From Aporrectodea caliginosa (lineage: Eukaryota; Annelida; Clitellata; Crassiclitellata; Lumbricidae): a stretch of 64,000 bases of DNA. Positions 43,685 to 54,651 of this stretch are shown piece after piece. The stretch covers positions 894,501 through 958,500 of the forward strand of contig JACEVL010000832.1 of NCBI GenBank assembly GCA_020284085.1. The letters are read 5' to 3'. How positions within the stretch are numbered: the stretch's first letter is position 1; each line of letters begins with the position of its first letter. Below the pieces are notes generated by a model, which did no database searches, was not told where the DNA came from, and saw nothing but the letters and a program-made list of their open reading frames with translations. The translations under genes and the position numbers were made by a program.

Positions 43685-44920
43685 TATTTGGTAACATCTA
43701 TCGCGCCGGTATCTGAGGTACAAGGCGTCAACCGATAGCTCAGCAAGACAACGCTGTAAATCAGCACAATATTCAAAAGATCGGTCTACAAAGAAGGAGA
43801 GGCAGCCTATGGAGGATAAGCACTTTGTAAATGGTCAGTCTTAATTAAGTTTGGAACAAAAACCATAGGCAACTGAGCAAAGCAAACAGATACAGGAAGA
43901 GTCTTAAAATTTAGGGCCGGTATCACGAAAAAGAGTAGCCTATCCGTCCTAAGACTATCCGGGGGGATGAATGAATTTATACCACCGGATGGAATAAACC
44001 GGTTTAGAGTATCCGAGGGATAAACCATTCTATCCCCATCGTCATACGCATCACGATAGCCCAGACGAAAATCCAGTCAAAAATCACCAAAAACGAAGTA
44101 AATTAATTTCAGGTCGACGTACAAACTAAAGATACGCAACTTAAAATATTTTATGTGTACAATAAATCCAAACAGTACGACTGAATACACTTAGAAACGC
44201 CAAAAATGCAAACTAAACCGAATGCTCCATTTCTCTAAGGGGGATAATCATGTATGGGGGATACTCTATTTCGTGACACCGGCAACCGAAACAGCTCATT
44301 CACCGAGAACAATTTTTTGTCTTTCCATAATTATGCTCAGAGGAAGACAATTACATTATCTAATTTCAAGAGCAAGAAAACCCGCCTATGTACAGAAACA
44401 TAGAGCCTACCTGAAAACTAGCCATGAATTTTTGCAATTTCGAAGGAGAAGGCCTTTATATAGATTCGACATCGTCTCTACCCTGGGACAATTCTCGGAA
44501 ACCACTCGAAGACAGGCCTTTATCTACATCGTCATTGTCCTTGGAGAACTTTCGAAAAACCACTTGAAGCAGTTACAAGTGACTGCTTAAGGTCTCTTCA
44601 TAATGCTAATACAAAGCGTATTCACTTAGGATTACCAGAATATAGTGCATAATATATACGATGCAGATTAGATATGCGAAGTCTACTCGCTGACGACGCT
44701 GAGTATACCAATTCACTGATAAGACGCTGTTTAGGCTAGATGTTTCAAAATGTCTGCACTTTCCACAAAACAGAAACCTCGTAGAAATACGTAACACATT
44801 AACTTTGTTGGCCTAAATGCGACGTGCAATGGGCCAATAGTTAGGCTTGGTCGTCACGTAGGGCCTATGTCAAAGCGTTACAGATTCGCCGTGACTGTAT
44901 AAAGGTCACATTGACGATAA
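43685..44920 (+). repeat. Long dispersed repeat, copy 2 (interrupted)
   Basis: Aligns in order with 18869-20715 (see that entry) and is interrupted by MITE-2 at 43920-44278. The two copies carry different insertions, so each shows the empty site of the other. Confidence 0.75.
43920..44278 (+). mobile_element. MITE-2, copy 1, 359 bp at a CCGG site
   Basis: Terminal repeats TATCACGAAAAAGAGTA and, on the other strand, TGTCACGAAATAGAGTA are flanked by CCGG on both sides (43916-43919 and 44279-44282). Removing the element and one CCGG leaves the same spacing as 19115-19135 (AAATTTAACTCTGGCAACCG). Since CCGG is palindromic it could also belong to the terminal repeat. The superfamily is unassigned. 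Confidence 0.8.
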
Positions 44921-45447
44921 GATGATAATTATGGCCTCATGTACACGTGTGTAACTGTGTATGTAAATATAAATCAGGATGATTGTCGGTGGCTTTTAGT
45001 ATGCTAATCTACCCATATTCCTAGACCTATCCTGAAAAAGTCAGCTTCTTATGAGCTATTTCCACCTTTTAACTACTGCTCTTGGCCTACACTTGCCTGA
45101 AAATAAAGAGAAATTTCAGCATTAGAAATCTTGCATTATACGTCAAAATTAGGCAAGGGGCCGTCCATAAATGACGTCACGCACCTAGGGGAGGGGGTCG
45201 GAAATTTGTGACGATGTGTGACATGGGGAGGGGGTGGTCAGCGAAGTGTGACGTCACATCAGGTCTGTGTAATTAAATTTAACAATTAACAACATTTTAA
45301 GTTTAAAATAACAGCACTAATTTTGAGTATTAAAATTTTCATAATTTTTTGATTATTTTAATGTATACGGGCACCATTATTAATAATTTGCTAATTATTT
45401 AAATATTTTTCACCATCAGATTTTTAAATACTTATTACAATGACAAT

Positions 45448-46952
45448 CAGTGGCGTCACTAGGGGGGTGCGGGGAGTGCGGGCCGCACCGGGTGTCACCT
45501 TTGTAGGGGTGACACCAAAATGACTGTCTAAAAATTTTGTGCAGATTTTCAGCAGAAATTTATCATTTTTAAATTAACAATAACAGACAACAACAAAAGC
45601 TTTTTCGTAAGTCCAGCTTACAGGTATTGTATCAATTTATCTAAAGCTAAACTTCTATACTAATTTACTTATTAGAACCTTCTATTACGCTCCGGTCAGT
45701 GCGGTCAATATTAGCCTACTCAATTATTACAATAATGCGTCAACGTGGTGAAAAAGCTAGAGGCGCTAGGACTTTCTCTAAACGAGGAGCACATGCAGTC
45801 ACCTAGTGGAGCATTCAATTGAACAAGTCACCAAAGAAGTAGCAGGCATGTGTGAGACTGTTCCGGTGAATAGTCTGATATCTGCCACTGAAGAAGAGTT
45901 GAAGGTGTCCATTCCAAAACTGATCACTTTCTATGATGAAGTGTCTTAGAGTGCACTTTTAATAGATAACTTATACCAAGGCTGACAATGCATCTGAAAG
46001 CAGCAGAGATTAATCTGGATGTAGCCAAAGATTGGGCAATACTAGACGTTTTGACATTCATAGCTGAATGGGACTTCGTGGAATCTCTCCCAGCCCTTTC
46101 ACTAAGCCTAAAATTATTTCTGAGGATCTGTGTGTCGTTGGCTTTATGTGAGAGAAGCTTTTCAAAGCTGAAACTTATTTAAAAAAAAACAATTTGCGAT
46201 CTACCAGGCTTTCAGATCTTGCGATATTATCAATTTGAAAGTGAATTGCTGAAAGACATTGATTTCGATGAAGTGATTCACATTCACAAGTTCGCAGTTT
46301 TGAAAGCCAGGAAAGAAAAGTTATGATTTAGTCGAGATGTTCACATAGGCCTAGTGCTGAAATGCGTGTATATTTGTTTCTGTGGTTTTTTATTATTTCA
46401 TTTATGAGAAGGCTATATTTCCATATATTTATATTTTTAATTGATAACCTGATTTTAATTGATAATATAATTATAATATTCCTGTATTTCAATGTTTTAA
46501 CCAATAATCAGCCAAAATTTCCAATTATTTTTCCTCATTATATAAAATTTGCCAATTGACACTATTGAAGTTATTATATCATTTTTCTGTATTCATTGAA
46601 CATTAGGCTATTTTATAAGGAGGTCTGTATACGCTGCAGCTACCTTCATTGCCCTTCACAGTCTGTTAATATTTGCTAATTTGATTTTTAATGATGCAAC
46701 TGCTGATCTGATGGTAAAGTGATTAAAATAAGAAATTAAATAAAAATATGCATTTGTTGTTTTAATTCTGCTAGTTGTTTATATCACTACTATTACCATT
46801 GCATTCTGTGATATACAGGAATTACGATTTACGGGTAACATTAGTACAAAAATCATTATTAAGGATTCTGCATGGTCTGGAAAGGGTGGGTGACCATGGG
46901 GTGACACCATGAGTTACCGCACCGGGTGACACCAACCCTAGTGACGCCACTG
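45448..46952 (+). mobile_element. hAT element, 1505 bp, nested in MITE-1b
   Basis: Terminal repeats start CAGTGGCGTCACTAGGG and end CCCTAGTGACGCCACTG, with the 8-bp duplication ATGACAAT at 45440-45447 and 46953-46960. Subterminal GCACCGGGTG(T/A)CACC occurs at both ends. It holds a hAT transposase relic. Confidence 0.95.
45985..46325 (+). pseudogene. hAT transposase, C-terminal dimerisation relic
   Basis: The plus strand reads LALCERSFSKLKLI at the end of a 64-residue frame. After a frameshift in an A9 run near 46182 it continues NNLRSTRLSDLAILS and DFDEVIHIHKFAVLKARKEK. This is the hAT C-terminal dimerisation region. The catalytic core is deleted. Confidence 0.9.
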
Positions 46953-47451
46953 ATGACAATAAATGGGATTTGAAACATGTTTTATTATCAAGTGGAAATT
47001 TGGGTTTAGGGGGGGTCAGAGCTTTGTGACGTCATTTTTCAGGGGGTGTGACTTTTGTGACGAAGTGTGACATGGGGAGGGGTCAAAAATCGGCCAAAAT
47101 AGCGTGACGTCATTTATGGACCGCCCCCAATGACCTATAAGAGTCTAATGTCAATTGATTTAGGGGAATGAAGGTTTTATGGTCATATTCGGGGGTTATA
47201 CTGATGTGTATTTTGCTCTAGGATGCTTAGTTTGGTCAGAAATAGTATACAATAATAAATTATTATTCTAGAGTTAACGCTAAATACAGTCCTTCTGGTA
47301 AATAAGCCACCAGAGCCGCTAGAGGGCCATGAAAATTTGTGTCCTGGATTTTTTGGGCTCGTCTACCCATGAAACCAAAGGGGCGCATTGGTTGCCAGGT
47401 GTGAACGACATTTGCATTATTTTCAGCTCTCCTACCCCTCTATCTCAACGT

Positions 47452-47720
47452 CATATTATCTATAAACTTTGGTTAGGTATTCGTTGTGTGTTCCCCATCG
47501 TGTGTTGCTCGAGTCCGCCAGTGAGGACTGCTAGTTTTCAGTGCAGTGTGCACAGTTTGCTTACTAATGAAATTTATGCTCTTAATAATATATAGGCCCT
47601 ATAGGCTATAATTATATAGCCAACATATTGTATATATATATATATTATATCGCGAAGAGCGCCTCTAAGTAGCTGGTTCTTCAAGTAACGCCATGTAAAT
47701 TTTTAATTACAATATTACAA
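47452..47720 (+). repeat. Dispersed repeat, copy 2 (empty Helitron site)
   Basis: Homologous to 27533-27870. Here CAACGTCA is joined directly to TATTATCTATAAACTTTG, without the Helitron. Confidence 0.65.
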
Positions 47721-47763
47721 TCATACATAGGGCCTACATAAATGCAAAAATGCATACAAAGAA

Positions 47764-47767
<4 letters not shown>

Positions 47768-47803
<36 letters not shown>
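47768..47803. repeat. (TA)n microsatellite
   Basis: About 18 TA units. Confidence 0.9.
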
Positions 47804-47807
<4 letters not shown>

Positions 47808-48480
47808 CGCATAGCATAGGCCTAAACAAGACCGTAAATCCTGGGAAGGAAAGAGAGGGAATTCCCTCTCCCACTTTTCAGCTTGGGGAGGTAACGTGAA
47901 GGAATTCCCACCCCATGTGCACAAATTTCTCTAAACTATGTTATTTTTCAAAGCTGTGTCAAAAATATTATGACGCCAGCCCCAATCGTCACAAACTGTT
48001 CCTTAGCGAGTATTCAAATTTTTTGGACAAATGGTGGAATTTGTTCCGAGGTTACCCCGAACAGCTTGACCAACTTCTGTGCTTCAAGCCTTCAAACGTG
48101 CTTGCTCTCTGGTTAGTGGTCTGAGGCTCTGCCTAATCCTGCCACAGGGCTGAAGTCAGGCAGACGCTGCTTTCTCTTGTTGGTGTGGACCGTTATATAC
48201 ATGTATAAGAGGTCGTTGGTGTGGACGCGGTTGCTTGGCTTTCTCGGCAAGTTTTTCTCAGGTGACAACTGACAAGCATTTGTTTTAAAGGGATCTTTTC
48301 GGCCAAAATCGGCTGTAAATCTTGTTTCCTTCTAATACCGATGGTGGTTGGTATTTAGAATGGCTGGTCACGAATTAAGTAATCAGTTGCCAATAATGCA
48401 CTATTTGCTGTCGCCCACACGAAGCATTATCTCTCCTGAAGCCGGGACTGGCCCTATAACGGATGTTAAACAAATTATAT
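47804..48480. other. Unassigned stretch
   Basis: No gene or repeat partner recognised. Confidence 0.35.
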
Positions 48481-48483
48481 GGC

Positions 48484-48541
48484 TGTTGAAATAATTGTAG
48501 GCTTTCTTCCTGTTGAAATAATTGTAGGCTTTCTTCCTGAT
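48484..48541 (+). repeat. 27-bp tandem duplication
   Basis: TTGAAATAATTGTAGGCTTT plus CTTCCTG occurs twice in tandem without change. Confidence 0.9.
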
Positions 48542-48719
48542 TGATCCAAAGAGGAAGGGCAATTGACATGACAGGTGCAGTATTTCATTCTTAGAGTGGG
48601 CGATTAGAATGGAAAGATAGTGGCCAGGTTTAGATAAAAGAGAAGGCTATTCGAAGTGGATACAGATATATAATATATAGACATTAACATTAGTCATGGG
48701 CTCCTATATTACATATAGG

Positions 48720-48960
48720 GGTCCATGACTAAGTAAGGTCTTTTTCTTATGCAGTTTAAGATTACAAGTTTCCGGCCATTGGGACACGTGGTCGAGTTCG
48801 TTTGCCACTGTGCAAGTGTTTGATGAGGGTACCAGCAGATAAGTATCGTCTGCATATTTGATAAGCCTATTTTCTGGTTGGGCCGCTTCAAGTTTTGAAA
48901 TTGTTGTAATAACGTTGGCTGGTCTTAGATCCGACCCTGAACAATCCTAGCATTGAGGTT
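48720..48960 (-). pseudogene. LINE RT fragment around motif C
   Basis: The minus strand reads IKYADDTYLLVPSSNTC and ETCNLKLH, matching KYADDTYLLIASSNSA of the fragment at 4123-4842. It is a second copy of that LINE family, very short. Confidence 0.75.
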
Positions 48961-49675
48961 AACAAATATTGTCTTCGAGCATTAACGTTTTGTCTTTTAC
49001 ATGATTACCATTTAAAACATTAAAGTTTAGGGTTCAGATTATATAAATTCAGTATGTCTTTAAAAATTTCCAGGGAATAAGATTAGAATGGAGTTAGACT
49101 AATTTGTCCCAAATAACTTTAATTGTTTAACCTCGTGTGTAACTGAATTCAGTAGTGGGCTTCTTAAGGGAACTATGAACACTTCCGAAGGTGCAGTTTC
49201 CCTCCCCACATCATGAAACAGATTAACGGCCCTGGGCCTAAATGCTTGCATCTGTAATGCTTGCACCTAAATGTTTGCATCTCCTATATTGTGAATATGA
49301 ATATACTTCAATCACCATTTTGTGAAAATGAAATCTTATATCACTGTAAGAATCCAGCATTTTGGTGACCTGTTCACAGAAGATAGTAACTGGATAGAAG
49401 GGTTTCTAAAAACCAGGCCTTGTCCTAGTTTTAATGGATATTGAACTCACCAATGAACTTGCAGAGAAGTAGGTCACGCAAGGCTTTCTGGGATTCCTAC
49501 GTAGGGCTTCTGTGCTCAGTTTTTGGTGACGTACTTCCGTCTTCTTGGGTTGGTTTGGCCGATGGCGGGTGACAATTTTGGCGTTGTGGGTTATTTTAAC
49601 CTAGATTATAGGCATTTGTGTTTAATACGATACGAGGTATATGCCAGTTTGTGGACCTTGTCCGCAAGACTGAGG
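48961..49675. other. Unassigned stretch
   Basis: No gene or repeat recognised; AT-rich. Confidence 0.35.
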
Positions 49676-49734
49676 TGGTATCGTTGACAATTGCTATAGC
49701 GCCAAGATTAGGCAGTTTGAGTGAGTAGAACTGA

Positions 49735-49890
49735 GCTTCAGGCTGTCTGTTCTGTTAGTAGTTAAGATTTATGTCTTCTGTCATTTGTGTTCTTGTGAAT
49801 TGTTTCAATTGCATAATTGTACACTGTAACCGGTTGCGGTTTGTCAACCGGATTGTTTCAATAAACGAAAATATATATATTATTATTATT
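49735..49890 (+). mobile_element. SINE-D, 3' half
   Basis: From GTTAGTAGTTAAGATTTATG to CAATTGCATAA it is identical to the SINE-D copy at 53575-53860 once that copy's insert is removed. It ends in a perfect stem CCGGTTG (49829-49835) / CAACCGG, AATAAACG and an ATT tail. The tRNA-like head is missing. Confidence 0.75.
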
Positions 49891-50153
49891 CCCTCCCGCC
49901 TGTTTAGGAATTGCAAATGGCCGCCCTTAAGTAAGCACCGCATGAGCACAGTAACTCTTCTAAATCCCTTTTATGGTTGAATACAGTGAAATGGAGTTTT
50001 ATTGATGTTGCTATTGGCCGCAGTCCGTCAGTTTGTTCAGTTAATTCTGATTTGGGTTTACTTGATTGAAATTAATAACGCTTGCAATAGATCGATACTG
50101 CAAATCGCAGAACTTTCTAAATTGATGTACACCACTGTTGATTTAATCTGTCT

Positions 50154-50484
50154 TTAAATAAAACCTCAGTTATTGGCTAGTCCGACTGTAGTAATGTCTG
50201 ATTTCATGTCTGATGAGGAAGAAGATGTAAATGCAAGGGGCATGGCCAAGGGGATAGGTAGAGAACTCCTCCCCGGTAGTAGCAATTTAAGTTCAATGCA
50301 GAAGTTGATAGCTCGGAGTCAGTCACTGGAGGCAGAGCTGGTGCAGCTAAGGGCTATGATGGGTAGTAGGGAGCCTGGTAAACCCCTGGGTCACCCTGGA
50401 TCTCCTCGGAAAGCTGGGTCCCCAATTCAGAAGAACCCTGATAGGGCTAGTAGCTCAAGGCGAAGAGACTGGGGAAGGCAATAG
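50154..50484 (+). CDS. Small acidic/basic ORF after AATAAA, possible gag start
   Basis: The frame from ATG 50194 encodes 96 residues: an acidic start (MSDFMSDEEEDVNARG), a short amphipathic helix (MQKLIARSQSLEAELVQLRA) and a basic, Pro/Ser-rich tail. AATAAAACC lies 35 bases upstream and TTGGCTAGTCC just before the frame, an arrangement that would suit an LTR end, primer site and gag. There is no pol downstream. I do not recognise the family; a host micro-ORF is possible. Confidence 0.35.
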
Positions 50485-50496
50485 GAAGGGAAAGTT

Positions 50497-50565
50497 GATT
50501 GGCTTCTCCTTCATCCAGGCTTAGGACTAGCAAAGCCCGTAAACTGTAATGGTGGAGATTAGATA
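50497..50565 (+). repeat. Dispersed repeat, family A, copy 3 (diverged)
   Basis: CTTCTCCTTCATCCAGGCTTAGGACTAGCA matches family A with several changes, followed by TGGTGGAG like the other copies. Confidence 0.4.
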
Positions 50566-50649
50566 GGCTACATTACTCGAGCGGAGCACAGTTAGGCCTA
50601 ATGATTTTACATATCTGCCGATGATCAACGGAATCCAAGTCACTTTGAT

Positions 50650-50870
50650 TGAGATGTTACAGGCTGTCTAGTGGTTATAGTGCTGGATTGTCAGCCCAGA
50701 GGTCGGGGGGGTTCAAATTTCCGCCAGGAGAAAAATTGTCAAGATTTCAGCTTCACCTGCGACTCTAGCCAACTCAGCTATGACTGCACACTGTCAATGG
50801 GAAGATGAGACGGCAAGGGAGCACCCACCCTCATTTGCTGAGGCTAAGAAATATTAAGTCGCTAACACTT
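50650..50870 (+). mobile_element. SINE-B, copy 2
   Basis: The tRNA-like head CTGTCTAGTGGTTATAGTGC and B box GGGTTCAAATTTCC are followed by a body nearly identical to 38820-38945 (ACTCTAGCCAACTCAGCTAT). Confidence 0.82.
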
Positions 50871-51385
50871 CATACCCATGTCTGCCTCAGTAATAGCTTA
50901 AGGGACTGCTCTGGTTCTTCTTTTCTTCTATGGGCTATTGTTACGATAATTCAAACATGTCGTCTTGGGTAAACAAAACTGACTCCTAAAATATGCAAGT
51001 GGAAGCTTCGAAATTATATCGCTTCACATTGTTTTAAAAGGCGTACATTTAGTTAAGTGGGTGAACTCTTTCGTTACGCAACTGGCACTAGCTATAACTC
51101 TGTCCAATGTTTAACCAACGATATCCAACGTAAAAATGTATCATGCAGTACACTTTATAAAATTTCAGTGCACTTAATAAAATTATCTACTTATAACATG
51201 TGTGTAGCCTTTATGTGCATTAGGTAACCGTAACACCATACAATTGCAGTTTTAAATCTAAAGTAAAAAATGACCAGAAATGAATTTACCTATTCACCTG
51301 CATAATTATGAAGGTCGGGCCGATTGGTTGCACCGCTTGGCCTGTAACACGGAGAGTACAAGTTCGAACATTAGGAATCTCGATA
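50871..51385. other. Unassigned stretch
   Basis: No feature recognised before the LINE fragment at 51390. Confidence 0.35.
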
Positions 51386-51389
51386 GCAT

Positions 51390-52018
51390 AACTAGTCCAC
51401 TGGTTGTCCAATCCCACCAATATGCTGTTGACACGCAGGCATACCTTCATGGCCCTGCAAACACAGCGGCTGCTATGGTTGAACGTATTTCAACTGCTTC
51501 AGCTGCTCTTGACCGATGATTGTCCTCAAATCGTCTCCGTCTAAAACTCTAAACCAAGACAGGACCCAATACATCTGACTTGGTAATCGCGCCCAGCTTG
51601 CCAAGCTTGATGCTGACTCCCTTTGTCTTAAGTTTCCATTTCTCTTCCTCTGTTGATCCTCTATCCTGTCCTCTCTCTGGCTGATTACGTCAATAGTGTC
51701 TCTCGCGCCAACTCCGTGTCATCCGCCAATCACTCCCACTGCACGCTATCACGACTTTGGTCCATGCCTTGATCTGCGCCAGGATTGACTATGGGAATGC
51801 GGTCTACATTGGTCTCTCCTCCAAAAGTACATCTAGGCTTCAGGCCATCCTAAACGGGGGCATTGCGAAATTCGACCATATTACATCCTTTTTACCCGTG
51901 ACTCCCTGCACTGGCTCCCCATCCGCCAGCGTATCCAATTCAAGGTCTTCTCCCTCATGCGTAACTGTCTTGCTGGCTCTGGTCCCCAATATCTTAGGTC
52001 ACATCTTCGAAGTGATGC
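51390..52018 (+). pseudogene. CR1-like LINE, RT C-terminal half
   Basis: The plus strand shows a damaged motif C QYAVDTQAYLHGP where YADDTQ is expected, then ISTASAALDRWLSSNRLRL, HALICARIDYGNAVYIGL and SLHWLPIRQ-like residues across frames. It belongs to the same broad group as the LINE at 25288 but a different family. It is 5'-truncated and split by indels. Confidence 0.85.
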
Positions 52019-53458
52019 ATTAATATTTATATTTAAACTGAAAATTACTTTGAAAATGACATACGTAGGTGTTAAATATAGGCTACAAAGATAAAGCATG
52101 GTAAAAGAAAATACATTCGAGCCCCTCTGCCAATCAAATGATGACTTCTATGGCGCTCTTATTGTATTGAAGAAGGCATCAATCTTTTTTAAACACTGAA
52201 TTTCCAATCACGATCCCTTGAACAGAACCAGTCGAGGTTCATTAGAACAAACAGAAAACTTATAAATGCAGATATACAGGATTCCAGAGGCACAACAAGT
52301 GAAGTGGTATACAGTGATGGGCACACACTACTTAGCTAGTAGTTAAAACTACTTCCTAACTACTTTCAAAATAAGTAGTTATAACTACTGTTTAACTACT
52401 TTAGATGACAAGTAGTTATAACTAGTTTTGGTAACTACTAGTTAAGTAGGTAACTACTTTTCAAACTACTTCTCTAAAGTTATGTTACGGTACAATGTAT
52501 TAATTATTGATATTCAACACAAGTAATTAGAAGGTCAAAAACAAATACCAAGTCACCAATCTAATTAAAATGAATTACTACATATACCAAATAAACTAAC
52601 AAGGGACCGGACCTGCTACTGCTAGAACATTAACAAAGGCCCAATAGTTATGACTGTTAATGTGTAGCCTAATTTACAAAGTCTGCAATTGCCAACTGTA
52701 ATAACTCTTACTATTTGAACATTGCAAATGTTTAAAATTAACAGATTGATTATATCTAATAAATGCTAGTAAATTTAAGAGGATGAAGAGGCTAGACCGC
52801 TGGAACAGCTCTTTAAAAAACCACCCTGTCAAACAGTTTGTTCGACATTCTGCATCTTCTTGCGCGGGGTATAAGTATCATGCCCGAAACGCCAAAAAGA
52901 CGTTCAACTACGGCGCTGCTCGGCAGCGTTGAATTGGCTTTCAGGTAAAAAGATATAGGCCTAACTTGTGAAAACGGCCCAAGCGCAAGTTTCTAGTAAA
53001 AAAATTATATAACGCTATCACTTATAAATGTATAATGTCTATGGACAACGTCCGTAGGGCCTAAATAGGAAAAAATGTAGTTAATAAAATAGTGTAGTTA
53101 TTAACTACAAACTACTTGATAAAAATAGTTATAACTATTTTTAAAACTACTTCTTTAAAAGTAGTTATAACTACTAGACAACTACCTTTGTAGTAGTTAT
53201 AACTAGTAGTTAGTAACTACAGTAGTTAAAAGTGCCCATCACTGGTGGTATATAGGCCAAATGTGAACATCAGATGTTCAAGTACAGAACCGCGTTAATT
53301 CATCAGTGTGCGCAGACTCAGTGCTCGGATACTGCAGTTACATGCGAACCAGCTAGCTGAGACCATCACCCGATAGCCTGAACTAGTGTTCAAGACCGTA
53401 AAAAGCATTCTATGATCGATTGTATCAAAAGTAGCAGAAAGATCATTGAGACTGAGTG
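52019..53458 (-). repeat. Composite LINE-bearing repeat, copy 2, with hAT MITE inside
   Basis: Aligns with 35330-37225 and holds CAAGACCGTAAAAAGCATTC with the antisense RT motif A (LSDLSATFDTIDH-type) at about 53390-53450. The hAT MITE at 52312 splits it at a point where copy 1 (36042-36060) is continuous. Confidence 0.75.
52312..53244. mobile_element. hAT MITE, 933 bp
   Basis: Terminal repeats CAGTGATGGGCAC and GTGCCCATCACTG are flanked by the 8-bp duplication GTGGTATA (52304-52311 and 53245-53252). Copy 1 of the host repeat has a single GTGGTATA at 36050. Subterminal regions are full of GTAGTTATAACTAC repeats, probable transposase-binding sites. No transposase is encoded. Confidence 0.95.
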
Positions 53459-53626
53459 GGGGCCCGATAGCGCATTGGATAGCACACTGGCATAGAGAGC
53501 GAGAGGTACCGATTTCGAGTTCCCTAGGGCGGACATGCTTTGTAGGCTGCTATTAGCGCCGTGTATTGCAGGCTGTTAGTAGTTAAGATTTATGTCTTCT
53601 GTCATTTGTGTTCTTGTGAATTGTTT

Positions 53627-53692
53627 GGTGGTTCAGTACGTCCACGTCGTCTCCCCCGGGCAACGGAACTAGGTTCCGGCTAAATCTGAACC
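53627..53692 (+). ncRNA. HDV-like self-cleaving ribozyme, P1 5' strand incomplete
   Basis: Elements occur in the right nested order. P2 GGTTCAG (53630-53636) pairs with CTGAACC (53686-53692). P3 ACG (53638-53640) pairs with CGT (53648-53650) around loop TCCACGT, close to the HDV loop. The P1 3' strand CTCCCCC (53651-53657) is followed by GGGCAAC, as in HDV. P4 is CGGAAC/GTTCCG (53664-53669, 53673-53678). The joining segment GCTAAAT places the putative catalytic C at 53680. Only about two bases of the P1 5' strand remain, so this copy is probably inactive. HDV-like ribozymes are known to process 5' ends of non-LTR retrotransposon RNAs in animals. Confidence 0.75.
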
Positions 53693-53840
53693 AAGGAAGA
53701 GGGAGAGACCTGATCAGTCGCCTTCACCCCATTGATCATGAAACTCAAAATGGGCACAGGGCATACAACAGAGAAGGATGGAGGTCTTCCATAAACGAGC
53801 GGCTTATGCGTGCGGGAGCATCGCCAAGGCCATAAGTCAA
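53627..53840 (+). mobile_element. 214-bp retroposon with ribozyme at its 5' end
   Basis: The insert is flanked by GAATTGTTT at 53618-53626 and 53841-53849, and the unbroken site is at 49795-49803. Its first 66 bases fold as an HDV-like ribozyme. The remaining 148 bases have no ORF and end CATAAGTCAA without poly-A. The variable-length duplication and the 5' ribozyme fit a small non-autonomous non-LTR element. Confidence 0.8.
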
Positions 53841-53906
53841 GAATTGTTTCAATTGCATAACTGTACACTGTACAGCGCAGTGCGTTTGTCAGGCGCTTGA
53901 TTAAAG

Positions 53907-54105
<199 letters not shown>

Positions 54106-54209
54106 TTTTTTTTTTTTTTTTTTTTTTGCCCCGAGGTATACAGGATCCCTCAGGGACTTAGAGATTACTATAGCTGATGTGATTTGTCTGGAGATGACCC
54201 TACTCGTCG

Positions 54210-54246
<37 letters not shown>

Positions 54247-54567
54247 CATCTCGGGCATAAGGTCAACAAAAGAGCCGGCGAAGGCCACAGCGTTAAAGCG
54301 CTGAATTGTCAAAGAAAGTCTTTGAAACAGAAAGGTTGTCTCTCTGACTTCGTCCGTCGCCTTTGTCAGATGACGGCCCATCTCTGTGATTAATTCAAGG
54401 CCTCTCAAGTTAATGGGACCTAAAGTTTCCAGGGCCAGCGGGATGAAGTCATGTATGTCCAGAAGGGTCTGGTATTTTTGATTTTTCCTGTTGTCCGCAA
54501 TTTCTGCTGCGGCTCCTGCTGTTACGGCCGTTGCCTGCAGGTAGGAAGGCGCTAGCGTATCAACCAC
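54106..54567 (-). pseudogene. REL-type LINE, copy with C-terminus and 3' UTR
   Basis: The minus strand reads DTLAPSYLQATAVTAGAAAE, IADNRKNQKYQTLLDIHDFI, ETLGPINLRGLELITEMG and FLFQRLSLTIQRFNAVAF. This is the REL domain C-terminus. The 3' UTR includes an internal (ATT)11 and ends CTGAGGGATCCTGTATACCTC then A-rich sequence. The 5' end is cut exactly at an (ATT)n tract. Confidence 0.88.
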
Positions 54568-54568
54568 C

Positions 54569-54570
<2 letters not shown>

Positions 54571-54649
<79 letters not shown>
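54571..54649. repeat. (ATT)n microsatellite between two REL-LINE copies
   Basis: About 26 ATT units separate the 5' end of one LINE copy from the 3' end of the next. Confidence 0.95.

Positions 54650-54651
<2 letters not shown>

Larger units (their letters stand above)
45157..47127. mobile_element. MITE-1b with nested hAT element
   Basis: Terminal repeats GGGGCCGTCCATAAATGACG and its inverse are flanked by CAA (45154-45156, 47128-47130). Without the hAT insertion the element is about 458 bp. It shares terminal pattern and 3-bp duplication with MITE-1a at 2605-2983. Both arms also hold GTGTGACATGGGGAGGGG. Confidence 0.88.
53458..53906 (+). mobile_element. SINE-D, full copy, interrupted
   Basis: A tRNA-like head (A box TAGCGCATTGGATAG, B-box-like GATTTCGAGTTCC) leads into a body shared with 49735-49890 and a 3' end CGCAGTGCG...GATTAAAG with an ATT tail. 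A 214-bp retroelement at 53627-53840 interrupts it. Confidence 0.78.
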
